Of a DNA stretch of 64,000 bases, positions 33,332 to 44,796 are shown in pieces (position 1 is the first letter of the stretch; each line of letters begins with the position of its first letter). The notes beneath the pieces are model-generated. The model saw only the letters and a list, made by a program, of their open reading frames with translations, had not been told where the DNA came from and made no database searches. Source of the stretch: Sepiola atlantica (Eukaryota > Mollusca > Cephalopoda > Sepiida > Sepiolidae); NCBI GenBank assembly GCA_963556195.1, contig OY744537.1, forward strand, positions 16,886,774 through 16,950,773. The letters are read 5' to 3'. A program made the position numbers and the translations under genes.

Positions 33332-33496
33332 ATGTGTCTATTTTGTCTGGCGATCATTCTTACCAAAATTCGAACAAATAAAAACTTAAAATAAAATAAA
33401 AAGTCAGATTGCAAAGTAAATAATAACCTTTGGAAAACTTACAATCTGACTTTGTAGAATTTTGACAAGAATGATCACCTGACCAAATAGACACAT
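33332..33496. mobile_element. Fold-back (palindromic) element, 165 bp
   Basis: The left arm ATGTGTCTATTTTGTCTGGC, GATCATTCTT mirrors the right-arm reverse complement ATGTGTCTATTTGGTCAGGT, GATCATTCTT. Inner arms AAAGTCAGATTG and CAATCTGACTTT also pair. MITE-like; no clear target duplication seen. Confidence 0.8.
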
Positions 33497-33805
33497 ATCT
33501 TATTCAATTAAATTTTTAATCGCCCTGAATTATTTATATTGATACAATATCTCTTTAATTAGATTAAATTTCAAATTAAATAAACCAAAACAATATTTAC
33601 ACTTAACCATAGTTTAATTAAACTATTATTTTTACAAAAATGCAATTAATAGTTTTTAATCTGTATTTTTAGCAAATAGTATTTATATTTATTATGTCTG
33701 TGTTTGTATTACTATTAAAATATTATTAGTATCTATTTATTTACATATGTATTTTGTATTTGTAAATGAAAACTTGTACATCTATAGAGATTTTATTTAT
33801 TAAAA

Positions 33806-34313
33806 TCTTTATATATAGAAATGTCACTGTGTGTGTTTCCCTATAGAAAGAAAGGTTAAAGAATCTACATAAAGCTAAAAGTGTATTCATATGTAAACTT
33901 TTCTAGGGAATACAATAGAAGTGGTTCCAGATCTCTAAGTGCCCTCTTAAGGGAGCTATGAGGGCTTCACCTCCCTTAAAACTTGAAATTTATCCTTATT
34001 TAATGAAATTTAAATCATGTATAAAATTCTCCGGGGAAAACAATGGAAGTGGTCCTCGAATCTATATGTACCCTTTAATGGTCCGTACCTCTGTATGCAC
34101 TCTAAAAGGACAGAATCCCTTAAAACTTCAAATACATATTTCCAATTTTAATGAAATTTGAACCATATGCATAAGACACTAATTCAAGGAATTTTCCAAA
34201 GTTTCAGTTTTTTCTGAATATATTAGGGGACGAAACGAAGGGTGTGGGGGATAAAAACAACAAACAAACAAACAAAAGTAATATTGTAGTGTTCTTTGTT
34301 CAATTCATGCTAG
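33806..34313 (+). mobile_element. Candidate Helitron with internal dimer
   Basis: Starts A|TCTTTATATATAGAAATGTC and ends CATGCTAG|T (34310..34313), matching Helitron insertion between A and T. Its centre is a diverged direct dimer: GGGAATACAATAGAAGTGGT (33906) recurs as GGGAAAACAATGGAAGTGGT (34033), each followed by CCCTTAAAACTT and AATGAAATTT. No strong 3' hairpin, so the call is provisional. Confidence 0.45.
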
Positions 34314-35099
34314 TAATTAATTTTTTTTTTAATTAAATTAATTTCAAATTAAATAAACAAAAACAATATCTACAACATCAATGAAACTATATTATTTGAA
34401 AATTATGACAAAGTTTATTTTTCTTAACTTTTATGTCCAAACTGAATCTCATCACAAAATCGAAGCTGTTATTCAAAGAAAAATTCAGAGCTAAATTTAA
34501 ATCATTTTTTTCTAATGTAAAACAAATTTTTTTAACTTAGTAAAAATAGGTTTTTTTGAGGAAAAGTGCTTTTTTCTTTCAATTTTCTACTCCCAATTGC
34601 TCTCACACACACCCACACATTATTTTTTTCTGGTTAGAAAACACTTTGACCTAATTTGACAGGGCTGTTCAGAACATCAGAAAGAGAGGAGGAATGGGGG
34701 AATAAATTTGTATTGCTCAAGATAGTCAAACATTAAAGATTTGCTTCTTTTTTTTTTTAAGACAAAATAGTGCTCCATGTCAGTTATTCATGGGGAAATT
34801 AAAGTGTGCACAGAGTTTAATGCATCCTAGAATATATCTATTATTATACAAAAGCTGAGTTAATCAACGTTTGTTTCCCCAAGGCTTTTTTCCTATATAC
34901 TTTAATAACACAAAATCAATGCTAAAATATTCCTCAATTTTTGGATTGAGCTCTGTTTGGAACAACTTCCATTTGAATTGTTCTAATTAGCCACAATTTG
35001 CAATTAATTCATCAAGTGATCCATGCCTTACTCACTTTCTATCTAGAAGAACTCTCACTGGATAGTGTTTGTCTCACCCTCACCGCACTCTTATTATAT
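34314..35099. other. No recognisable feature
   Basis: AT-rich, homopolymer-rich DNA. Confidence 0.6.
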
Positions 35100-35415
35100 A
35101 TGTAAAGCCGTACCCGGTCCAGAACATTAGGTCAGACACTCTACTTGAGAAATTGGCCATTCCAAAACTTGATGTCCTAATAAGGGCAAACCGTCTTCGC
35201 TGGTTTGGGCATGTTGAAAGAAGCAAGGGGTATATCAGCACTTAAATAGACCTAAGGCTGGGCGCCCTAGGAAAACATGGAAAGAAATCATCAGGCAAGA
35301 CTGTAAACAGCGGCAAATGGACACAGTCAATCCTCACAATCGTGATGACTGGAGACTTAGTATAAGGACAGCCATACAATGTCGGACCTCTTGTCAAAGG
35401 GAACATAGCCGATAA
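35100..35415 (+). pseudogene. C-terminal fragment of a third LINE (LINE C)
   Basis: Translates, with one frame change near 35235, as LLEKLAIPKLDVLIRANRLR, then WFGHVERSKG, then GRPRKTWKEIIRQDCKQRQM, then NRDDWRLSIR. The 'RLRWFGHVER' and 'GRPRKTW' motifs are characteristic of the C-terminal region of non-LTR retrotransposon proteins in many invertebrates. It is unrelated in sequence to LINE A and LINE B. Only about 105 codons remain, so it is a dead 3' fragment. Confidence 0.75.
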
Positions 35416-36479
35416 CCCTGGATAGTGAGTGAGCAAGTGATCTATCACTTTCGCTTCTGTTATTCTCTTTGTTTATAAGCAGTCTAAAGTAATAAAGAAA
35501 AGAATAAAGATTGGAATAGTCCATTATAAACTAAAGGGAATATCATAGCTAGTAGTAATACTATTTAACCGGTAACTGTAGTGGGAACGAGAAAGAGATA
35601 TAGAGAGCAGAAAGAAACTAATTTTGAATTTTGTCTTTTTTTAATATTTAACTGGCTTTAAAAATTCATTTTTTTTCTCCTGATTCAAAGAATTTAATCC
35701 GCGCTCAAAGTTTCTTTTTTTTCTCTCTCTCTCTCTCTCTCTATACTAGTATACATGGATTCAAATAGAAATTTTAAAAATTAAAAAGTGGTTATCCATT
35801 TTTGAGGTTTCAGGTAAAGATATCAATAAACACAAAAGGTTAGACAGGATGAATAACTCTGGTGTAAATTCTATTTACTGGGAAAAAATAAACAATCACT
35901 TGACAACATTCTTAATTCCATCTTTTTTTTTTTTCAGGTGTGACCCAGGATGTTTCTTTGATGTCTCAGACATTGTGGAGCCGTCCATTTGAACAGGGTT
36001 TTAAGATGGGAGGCATTGGCATAAAGGTGTTAAAAAGGATTTGGGCTTGATGAATCTGGGTTCAGGGATAAGGAGGTGGATTTAGAATTCCACATGTCAG
36101 TGGCAAAACACCAGAGGGTGGTAAATTTTCATCTTCAGTAATGCAAACCTTCTTTGTTTAAGGGAGTTTGATATTTTATTTAATATAAAGTGAGAAAAGA
36201 TTTCTGCTTTTAATAAAATAAAGGGAGATATTTTTGGATGGGATGATCACTTAATTTAAAAAATTAAAAAAAATGTTTTTTTATAAACATTTACCCCCCC
36301 CCCCCCCTCAAAAAGAAAATTGTTTCCAAGGGTAATCAATGGATAAGGATGGTTTGGAGATATTCTTAATTTTTAACCATGTGACTTTCCTTGATCTGGG
36401 AAAGCTTTGCCTGATTGACAGGTTTTTATATCAATTGGACAATGTCTCTGCTCATCAGGTAATTGAAGTTGTAAACTGG
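35416..36479. other. No confirmed feature
   Basis: A (CT)n tract at 35723..35743 and a C run at 36295..36307. A polypyrimidine-AG at 35930..35938 resembles an acceptor, but the following frame closes quickly. Confidence 0.55.
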
Positions 36480-36920
36480 CCTGCTTGTTCCATTTTATGA
36501 AAAAGGCTTTATGATTGCTTTGACTAGTAAAATCAATCTGTACATGACTCTTCTCCCAAAATACTATTTCTTGCTTGGAAATTTTTCCATATTTTTTATT
36601 GGGTGAAATAAATAAAGACTCGTAATCTATACTGGTCGCATATTACACAAACAACCCGACTGAAGTGACTAAATGTTTGATATAGAAATTTCTGTTAAAG
36701 ATTTAGACAGATTATCGAGCCATATGCAATTTGTCGGCCTACGTTTTCCGAAATCGATCTTAATCCTATTGGTTCTTATGCCTTTTGATTCTACAACACT
36801 TGTTATATTTGCATATTGCACAAATTTATATTCTTTTAAGAGGATACAGAAACAAGACAATGAAATACTCGATGCAATAAGTAGTGGGGGCTTGGATGGA
36901 AATAAAACCAATTCTATAGT
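36480..36920 (-). pseudogene. spen-like: Spen-family RNA-binding (RRM) pseudogene
   Basis: The minus strand reads EYKFVQYANITSVV, then TNRIKIDFGKRRPTNCIWLD and NLSKSLTE. After a frameshift come KFLYQTFSHFSRVVCVICDQ and YRLRVFIYF, and after another, HVQIDFTSQSNHKAFFIKWN. This matches in order the end of one RRM, the diagnostic Spen linker (FGK--PTNC-WLD-L) and the following RRM up to its V-VDFASRE-Q-AF-type end. Spen proteins (SPEN/MINT, split ends) are large nuclear co-repressors that bind RNA. At least two frameshifts and stops show it is dead. The contiguous RRM-linker-RRM suggests a processed copy, although orthologous intron positions are unknown to me. Confidence 0.65.
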
Positions 36921-36999
36921 ATATTTGTGGTGTTTGTTCGGGAATGTAATTGCTCCAATCTAGTTTTTGGAGAGCTAGATTTTCCACACATTAAAAGCA

Positions 37000-37050
37000 G
37001 ACTTTGTGTCTAACTCTGGCCTTGTGGGGAGGCAAGTAAATAGGGACTAT
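37000..37050 (+). mobile_element. Possible tail of the U2-headed SINE family
   Basis: CTTTGTGTCTAACTCTGGCC, then TTGTGGGGAGGCAAGTAAAT resembles the 3' end of the 28.4 kb copy (CCTTGTGCCTAACTCCTGG, AGAGGAGTAAAT) and matches 44797..44880 in reverse. No head is attached. Confidence 0.4.
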
Positions 37051-37871
37051 CATGGCTAAAATTTAAAAAGGGAAAATATATAAATAAGAAAATCGAAGTT
37101 ATGAGCATTATATTTGCAAGAAGATTTTACAAACGACTATACATATGTTAATACAATTGCATCTACCCACATCTCTATCAACATGGGTTACTTATATAGA
37201 TATGAAAAGAAAACATCTATGTAATGGTGCATGTACACACATTACCTAATACTTATAGATTTACTATGCACATCGATATGTACAAAACCGGTTTCATATT
37301 GTCCCATTTTCAGATGAGTCAAAAGAAAGAAAGGCACTCTGCATTCCTGTTAATTCTTGAGATCCAGCTGCCATAAAAACATAATTGTTCTTTTCTGTAG
37401 ACAATGTAATAAACCGATAATTTAAATGCCACACACAAGTGATTGTGTCCCCACTGTCAAGTCCCTTCCCTAGCATCCTCGATGGCATCTCCAAGTGTCC
37501 AGATGTAATCAAAGAATCATTAGAATTCTCCATGAGAAAGTTAAGTTATCAGTGGAATCTGATTGGGAGATGGAGGAACTTAATGAATGTGTGAGACAGA
37601 CGTAGTGAGTTGGCATCTAACAATATTCACTGATATTTATTCTTTGAAAATCTTAGGTAAATCTTCACGTCCACATCTAAACAAACACACAAGTATGGAA
37701 ATTACAAAGTGTGTTTTGCGTGTGTAACATTTTTTCATATAGGCCTTCAAAATAGTACAGGTCTGCTTTAAAGATATCCTCTATATCATGATGGCTTATG
37801 TAAGTTGAGAGCTTGGATAATCAAAAGAATGGATTCCAAAATTAAGTTATTTCCTTGTCTCATGGATGGAG

Positions 37872-37875
<4 letters not shown>
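37051..37875. other. No confirmed feature
   Basis: A 79-codon minus-strand frame (37294..37533) has fairly protein-like composition (for example GKGLDSGDTITCVWHLNYRF), but I recognise no family and see no splice sites. Confidence 0.45.

Positions 37876-37919
<44 letters not shown>
37876..37919. repeat. (TA)n microsatellite
   Basis: About 22 TA units next to a Helitron-like 3' end. Confidence 0.95.
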
Positions 37920-37926
<7 letters not shown>

Positions 37927-37965
37927 CCACTGTGACAAAAAATAAATGAATCCTCCACATATATA

Positions 37966-38325
37966 CTAGAAGAATGCCATCCCTGGACGGGTAAATTTAA
38001 TTGCCCAAGAACAGTTTTGCACCCCTGTTATGTCCCCTTATGAAAATTAAAACCAAGATACTAAACCTTGTTTATTAATTGATGTCTAATACCTATCATT
38101 AAAATTTCTAAAATATCGGAGGTATCTAAACTTACCTGAAGAGTGTTCACCCTCTTTGCATAAAACTAAAATTAAAAAAATATAGCCCACATTACGACCC
38201 CTTACTCTTAGCAGCTTTGCTTCAAAATTCATAATGATCGGTGAATTAGCTAATGAGTGAATTCTGTACATACAAATATATAAGCATATGCATATACCTA
38301 ACTTTATATAAATAGCTATTATGAG
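37966..38325 (-). mobile_element. Non-autonomous Helitron-like element, family H1, copy C
   Basis: On the minus strand it ends CCGTCC-AG-GGATGG, spacer, CTTCTAG (CTAG at 37966..37969) followed by T. The body matches copies A and B, but about 200 bp of the middle is missing. Confidence 0.65.
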
Positions 38326-38396
38326 GGAGTTTGTTTAAAGGGGAATAAATTTCTGACAAAAATATCTTTAATTAGTTTGTTCCCTTGCTTATCTCA

Positions 38397-38420
38397 TCAC
38401 ACACACACACACACACACTG
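38397..38420. repeat. (AC)n microsatellite
   Basis: About 12 AC units. Confidence 0.9.
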
Positions 38421-38478
38421 ATATCGGCTAAAAATTTCGGATTTACACTGTGTCTTCTTAGACAGGGCGTTTTAATAA

Positions 38479-38648
38479 TTGAATAAATTACATGTTTGTT
38501 TGATTTTCTTAATCGGTCAGGACCAGTGGTTTCACACCTTGAACAATCAACCGGAAGTACACAAAGCAATAAGAACATGTTTGTGTCGGCTAATAATCGT
38601 TCCAGGCATGAAACCACCAGTCATGACTGATTAGCATAATTTATTCAA
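38479..38648. mobile_element. Fold-back element, 170 bp
   Basis: The left arm TTGAATAAATTACATG, TTAATCGGTCAGGACCAGTG, GTTTCA and the reverse complement of the right arm TTGAATAAATTATGC, TAATCAGTCATGACTGGTG, GTTTCA pair over about 55 bp. No coding content. Confidence 0.75.
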
Positions 38649-40284
38649 TTTCATTTTTTTTTTTAAGGACAGAAACAATATCAATAGAAGTTTTTATAAG
38701 CGAACTTATTTTAAATAAATTGACAGAGATATCAAGGTTTGTTTTGTCTTTTTTACAGACAAAATATCTTTTAGAATGTTTTTCTTTTCTAACTCCTGTG
38801 ATTCAAAGTGGCATTTATTAAACGTGAATACCTTCTTAGATACAATTTACAAACAACTGGAAACAATTTACACTTGAAGAAAATTGGAAAACAGACCAAA
38901 TATAAATGCTGTATATTCTTATTTAGCAGTGGTGTGATTTTTTGAAGTAAAGCTTAGATACAGTAGGGTTACATGGCATGATTGATGGGCGTTGGCCTTA
39001 GGGTCAGCTAACTCGAAAGGAAAAATAGATAATCAGTTGGTTGGCTTGATCATGTGACAGAGACTTGGGGATTGAACCAGAATAGAATTTCTACCATTTT
39101 TGTAAGAGTGTGAATATCCTATTTCAGAATTACTTATAAAATACATGATCAATTATTGAGATATATATTTACAACTTGGCTTGGTATATTCATATGATTG
39201 ATGTCACACTAAAAAAAAAGTTTAAGCACTTGCTTGCACGGTCTGATCTATGAAAGTAATTGAAGTAGATATGTGTTCAAAACAATTTAGATAAACGTTC
39301 TTATAATATCAAAAGAGATAACATTTCTTAAATGATTACAAGAACACAGACCATCTAAGTAGATAACAGATTCAATTGCATTGTAAGTTTTTGAAAAGTT
39401 ACATACAAAGACTAAAAATGAATCCCTCTTTTAATCAAAAATATTTTGAAACAAAATCTGATTCATGTAGTCAACCCGAATTTTATATATAAAGTGAAGT
39501 CAAAACTGCACTTATTTCAATAACGAGAATAGCTTTAATAACAAAAGGTACATTAAAAAAAAATCTGTTTTGGCAGTCAGAAAGAACAAATATTGGTCCT
39601 TATCTTAAACAAAAAAAGCTTGTATTTCCAATCGATTTTTAAATATTTATATTTAATCCTGTTCGATATTTTGTTTTTCATTAAGCATTAGTCAAATTTA
39701 AAGGAAGGGGGAGGAGAATTTACCTTTACACGGAAGTCCTCTTACTTTCATCCAAAACACAGAGTAACAAATTTAATAAGACAAATCTTTAGCGATTCAC
39801 TGCTAGCTATATATAAAATACTATCTTTTTTAATCTTCAAATGTTAAAACACAGAATAATATGTTTGTATAGGTTAAATAAATAAGAACTTGTATTTTTC
39901 TATTCAAAATACAAACGACAAGAATAGAACTATTTCAACTCGAAAGTTTTTCATTCATAAATTTAAAAGCTTTCATTTAACGGTTAGAAAAAAAAGAAAA
40001 AGAAATGGTGACTTTTCAAGGCGATGCATAATCTAATTTATCAATCAGAGTTGCTGAGAAAATCGTAAACAAGTATGCCTACAATGTAAGATAAAACAAA
40101 TGCATTAATGCAGTCTGAGGTTTGAAAATATTTAAATTCTGTAATCGAGATCAATTATATTTTAAAGAAGAGCACATTTAGTTGCTCCCATTTCTTGCAA
40201 GAATTAGATTATCTTTAAATATCTCTCACAGAAAAGATGTTGCTAGTTTTTCTCTATCATCATTTTTATGGAAGGTGTTTGACT
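38649..40284. other. No recognisable feature
   Basis: AT-rich DNA; no repeats or frames that I can support. Confidence 0.6.
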
Positions 40285-40600
40285 GAGTTTTAATCTCTAT
40301 TTCTTCCTTGTAACTCCATCTTCTACAACTGCAAGGAACTTTCCATTCTTCCTCTATGTGCTTAGCATCATGAACAGAATTTTTTTCCAAGAACTTCCTT
40401 CTGTGTTACACATTACCACAGGACTGCTTCCCTGCAAACTAGAGCATGGTTGTCTTTAAATGCAATGTCAACAAATACCCATAAATAATCCAACTTTGTT
40501 TATTTTATTTATCATTTAACTGATAATTCATCCACTTTGTTAACCCCATATTCTGGGGTGGCTTTTGACCTTTAAGTGGTGACTCATTAGTAAAAAAAAA
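40285..40600 (+). mobile_element. LINE B 3' fragment
   Basis: Parallels 43640..43945 and 58240..58546: TTTCCAAGAACTTCCTTCTG, ACAGGACTGCTTCCCTGC, ATGGTTGTCTTTAAATGCAA, and the tail GGGGTGGCTTTTGACCTTTA, AGTGGTGACTCATTAGTA, then poly-A. Confidence 0.75.
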
Positions 40601-41159
40601 AATTAAAGTTACCAATTGTCTAACTAGTGGGATATTAATAAAATGGACACAGAGATTATTCAATAAAGCAACATTGTCAATCATTTTCTTAAACCACTCA
40701 TTCTATTTTATGCTACCCCCATACGTCCCAAATGTTTCGTCGACAAATTTAAATGGAATCAAATAAGAGAAAAAAAAAAAAAAAAAAAATGATCCTTCAA
40801 ATAAAAGGCTAATGAATAACATTAGCATAATCACAATTATAATTTTCATCTTAGATTTTTTTTTTATTGCACAATTGGTTTAGTAACCGTTTTTTTGTAT
40901 CATCACGGAAAAAAAAATCAGTCAATTTGTTAAAATGAAATTCAAAAGCTTTTAAATTAAAGGGAAAAAATAAAGCAAAAGAAAACGATTCAAATTAAAG
41001 TGAAAATTGCAAAGAGTTATTTTTCTGATAAAATAGCAATATAATCCTTGCAAACGTTTTTTTTTTTATATCATCTCTCAAAGACAGTTTTTATCCGATT
41101 CTAAAAACTTAAAAATGGTAAAAAAAAATAATTTTAGGTATTTAAAGATATCATCATAT
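40601..41159. other. No recognisable feature
   Basis: AT-rich and homopolymer-rich. Confidence 0.6.
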
Positions 41160-41590
41160 TCGGTTCAACGTCCGTTTTACATGCTGGCATGTGTTCAACG
41201 GCTTTTAGAAATTGACTTCCAAACTAACCTATCTCTGGCTAGGTCATTATTTATCCCTCTTAAAAGAATTAAGTCCATCTTTATCATGTCTTCCCATGTT
41301 TTCCTAGGCCTTCCCCCCTGTAGGCTAACCCTGCTACCTCAATTGTTCTACATCTACTAACTCAGAAATTCTCATCCATTCCTTCAACCTGGTCATACCA
41401 TCGAAATCTCCTGTTCTGCATACATCTTATACTGTTGAAGATTTAATCTTCCTCTGAGCTCATCAGATCTGAGCCGGTCTTTAAAACTTGCATTACACAT
41501 TCATCGTATCATTTCTCTCCATGCAACGCATGTCCCCAACCTTCACTGGCCAGGTTCACTTCTATACATCACACTGCATACACGTGCCGG
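41160..41590 (+). mobile_element. SINE-like interspersed repeat
   Basis: Begins GGTTCAACGTCCGTTTTACA, then TGCTGGCATGTGTTCAACGG and continues for about 430 bp with no frame. Its first 120 bp match 2160..2310. The opening motif is one that I recall from cephalopod repeat sequence; this supports but does not prove a molluscan source. Confidence 0.6.
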
Positions 41591-41639
41591 ATACAATTTA
41601 TTTATATTTTATTTAATGAGGCAAGAGTTTGTAATATTG

Positions 41640-42080
41640 AAGCACAATTAAAACTTTATTAAAAATACAAACGATATCTAACAAAGTTCTCTTGTGAGAT
41701 TTTAAAAGATTTTGAAAGTTAGACCCAAATTGCATTTGAACCGACTCATCAAACTTTGATTCTGTCAAGCCAATTTTCATTTGTTATCCTTGTACTAAGT
41801 CATCGACATTATAATAACATACTTCGCTATAGTTGTTTAAAAAATTATGTAGCCCCCCTCCCCCGGAAAACTGACACTATAGAAATAATTTTCATTTATA
41901 ACAAAAAAAAAAAATAAGTAAGGGAGTGACTTATATTTTTAATTGAAGAGCATAAAAAAAGTTGTTTCCCTTACAACTAATACGTCCTTTCTTTTTCTGT
42001 ATAAGTTTTTAAAATATGCAAACAAATAAAAATCAAAAGCTGAAATGACTTCATTGCATCCCAGGCAGATACGGGGCGGG
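41640..42080 (+). mobile_element. Helitron-like element, family H2, copy 2
   Basis: Blocks TTTTAATTGAAGAGCATAAA, CCTTACAACTAA, TTTCTTTTTCTGTATAAGTT and GCATCCCAGGCAGATACGGG match the 25.0-25.6 kb copy in order. The terminal CTAG is replaced by a G run. Confidence 0.45.
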
Positions 42081-42221
42081 GGGGGGGGGGGGAGGGGGTG
42101 CATAGTATAAAAAAGAAGGACTTATGAAAATATAAATATATTGGCTAATTGTTGAAGAGAATCTGATTTATACAGGAAGTAAGAAAACAGTTCATTTTTG
42201 TAATAAGTAAAATAGTCAGTA

Positions 42222-42668
42222 TGAGGTGTGTTAAAAGTAACTCCCTAATTAAAAATGTTCATAATTTATTACTGCAATGCAATTTTTACAAGAAAGGAAT
42301 ATGAAAAAAGTGTGTATAGTATAGGGTTTTATTTAATTCCAATATGGGTGCCAGCATTCAGCACCAGCTTCTCAAGCATACTGGAAACCACATCAACTCG
42401 TTTGTTTTTCATTTATTTTTGACTAGTTGAATGATGAATACTATGAGAGGATTGAAAATCTCCATATACTATCGACTTAACCCAGAAAACAACACGTCGT
42501 CACATTCCACGAGCGATGAGGAATCAGTTCATGCAGTTCTCTAGACTTGACATGCTGGTGATGAATGCTGGCGCCCATATTTAATTCTAAATAAAACCCC
42601 ATTATATACACTTTCTTATATTCATTTCTTGTAAGAATTTTATTTCAGTAATAAATTACAACCACTTA
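42222..42668. mobile_element. TIR element truncated on the right by LINE B
   Basis: Inverted arms: the left TAATTTATTACTGCAATGCA, ATTTTTACAAGAAAGGAATA, GGGTTTTATTTAATTC and the right-arm reverse complement TAATTTATTACTGAAATAAA, ATTCTTACAAGAAATGAATA, GGGTTTTATTTAGAATT pair over about 115 bp. The outermost left 30 bp (GGTGTGTTAAAAGTAACTCC) have no partner; LINE B sequence starts there instead, so LINE B probably removed the right end. Confidence 0.7.
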
Positions 42669-42913
42669 TTCAGTGACCAGCAATATGGATTTCGTCCTGC
42701 AAGATCCCTGATGGGCTGACTGTAATATCACACAGGATCAGTGAATCTATTGATGGAGGCTTCGATTCTAGAGCAATAGCTCTTGACATATCAAAGGCTT
42801 TTGATACTTGGTTTGACACATAGGTTTACATCACAAGCTTGCTAGCCATAGAATATCGGGTAATGCCTTCTCAACCATCAAATCCTTTGTCTCCGATAGG
42901 TTTATAAAAGTAG

Positions 42914-43126
42914 TTGATGGGCAAAAGTCTGAAGCAAATAGTATCAACAATAGCGTGCCTTACGGATCCATTCTGGGCCCAACTCTTTCTGATCTTCATC
43001 AATGATCTCCCAAATCACATTCTAAGATCATTCGTTGACATTTATGCAGATGACACAACCATCTATGGCAACACTTTGAAGAGCATTAATGATCAAGATC
43101 TGTTTCTTCCGACCTGGAGTACGTAG
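42914..43126 (+). pseudogene. LINE B reverse transcriptase core fragment
   Basis: A 70-codon open piece with FLIFINDLPNHILRSFVDIY, then ADDTTIYGNTL. Unlike LINE A, the catalytic YADD box is intact (43043..43054), so inactivation came from truncation and frameshifts upstream and downstream, not from the active site. Confidence 0.8.
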
Positions 43127-43348
43127 TGCAATGGTGGAAAAGATGGTTGGTTACTTTTAGTACATCTAAAACCAAGCTTCTCTCCTTTCACCACCAACGC
43201 TCGGATCCTCACTTTACCCCAATTAAAATGAATTGCGCACTCCTTGAGGAAGCCCCTGCCTTGAAAAGATTCTAGGACTAACTTTCAATCCGGTCCTGAA
43301 ATGGAAGACTTACATCAAATCTGTTGCTAAAGGTCGCCGAAAAAATGG

Positions 43349-43708
43349 TTGGATCTGTCTACCGCTCCAGGAAGTATCTCACTCCTGACGCAATTCACTA
43401 TGTGTAGAAGAGTCAAATATGTCCAAAGATGGAGTACTGTTACCACATCTGGGGAGGTGCCACTCAGAGCACCTTTTTCCTGCCTTGACAGAGTACAAAA
43501 CCGACTTCGAAATCTAGTGGGTGATATCCTTTTCTCTTCCCTACAGCATCGATCTCCCAGAAGAGAGATTGCTAGTCGTTCTCTACTCTATCATTATTTT
43601 CATGGTAGGTGCTCAACAAAGCTTCAATCTATGGTTCCCCCTGCAAAATATTCACAGCAAGAAACTGCTGTAAATAATTTTCCTTTCTTCCTTTGTACTC
43701 AAAACTAA
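43349..43708 (+). pseudogene. LINE B RT C-terminal fragment
   Basis: Carries DRVQNRLRNLVGDILFSSLQ and RREIASRSLLYHYFHGRCST, KLQSMVPP: the LINE B equivalent of the post-RT region of LINE A. Continues in another frame (43693..43908) to the end of the protein. Confidence 0.75.
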
Positions 43709-43945
43709 ACAGAACTACCACGAGAAAAGTTTCTTTCCAAGAACTGCCCATATGTGGAACACAATACCATGGGGTTGCTTTCCAGCTGACTACAACATGG
43801 TCGTTTTCAAGTCCAATGTTAACAAATTCTTGTCGAGCCGTCCTCTTAAATAATCAAAAGCTACCCAGTCCAAACCATCATTACCAATCCCCCGGACATA
43901 CTCATTAACCCTTATCCTCAAGTGGCATCTGGGCCTTGATAATTA

Positions 43946-44796
43946 AATTGTATTTACCTGAAGTAAATACAAAATTCAGATGTAATTGTGTGACACTAAG
44001 CAAGATAGACGACCAGGTCCTCACTCAGGTGTACTCATACTTATGGCCTTGTACCAAATCTAAACATAAAAATGGATACATGCTTATTATAAGTGGGGAT
44101 ATATATTTTTTTAAGCACAATTGATTACTAAGATTACCTAAACCTAGCATGTAACTAGTACTTCATGAACATCAAGCTCATTACAGTAGCAACTGCGCCT
44201 CAAACAGGTGTACGTTGAACCACCATCATTGACTAAATACAAGTAGCATTTTGTTTTTATTACAAAAAGCTACTGTTTATGAAAATTAAACTAAAATACG
44301 AAAAATGTACTTAAATGTTTGTGGAATAGCAAATAATTTTAATACACTTTAAGAATAAAAAAAAAAAAATCTGCCCATTAATTGAATTATGAGAAAAGAT
44401 TCATAAACTTAATTAAAAGGAAAAAAAACAACACATATGTATGATTTTAAATTAGTTTTCAATCAAAGATACTCAGTAGATAGAATTTTCAATCAGATAA
44501 TCAAGTTTCACTTTCTGAAGAATTATTTTACTCATTTGCTATACAAGTTAATAGTGAATTTATAGATTGTTAAAAAACGATTTACAAATTGTTATTTTGT
44601 CATATTTTTTAACACGTTTTACTCGGATAAACATAGCAAAGATAGGTCGTTCTTTTTTTGTTGATGTGGAGGATATCCAGCTCTCCAAAATGAAGGTCTT
44701 TTTGATTAGACTAAAATAAACAAAAATTTCCCAGTCGTAAAGGATTTCTCCTCCCCTGACTGAGGACAGAACGAATACTACAATAATACAATTTGA
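43946..44796. other. No recognisable feature
   Basis: AT-rich; a 99-codon minus-strand frame at 44560..44859 overlaps a repeat tail and is not convincing. Confidence 0.55.

Larger units (their letters stand above)
42669..43945 (+). mobile_element. LINE B, copy 1 (5'-truncated, RT-bearing)
   Basis: Starts inside the RT (QQYGFRPARS) and runs to the conserved tail TTAACCCTTATCCTCAAGTG, GCATCTGGGCCTTGATAATT. Landmarks include ISHRISESIDGGFDSRAIAL, DISKAFD, FLIFINDLPNHILRSFVDIY, ADDTTIYG, then RVQNRLRNLVGDILFSSLQH and LLYHYFHGRCSTKL. Frames are broken. The family differs from LINE A, and a second copy is at 56.3-58.5 kb. Confidence 0.85.

Noticed and set aside
35930..36070. Exon following a strong polypyrimidine-AG
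   Set aside because: All frames after the AG close or look random, and no donor is convincing.
37294..37533. 79-codon minus-strand frame with protein-like composition
   Set aside because: No recognisable motif, no splice sites, and not continuous with the Spen relic 400 bp away. Left as unconfirmed.
38900..39100. tRNA-like B box on the minus strand (GGTTCAATCCC)
   Set aside because: No A box at the right distance and no acceptor or anticodon stems.
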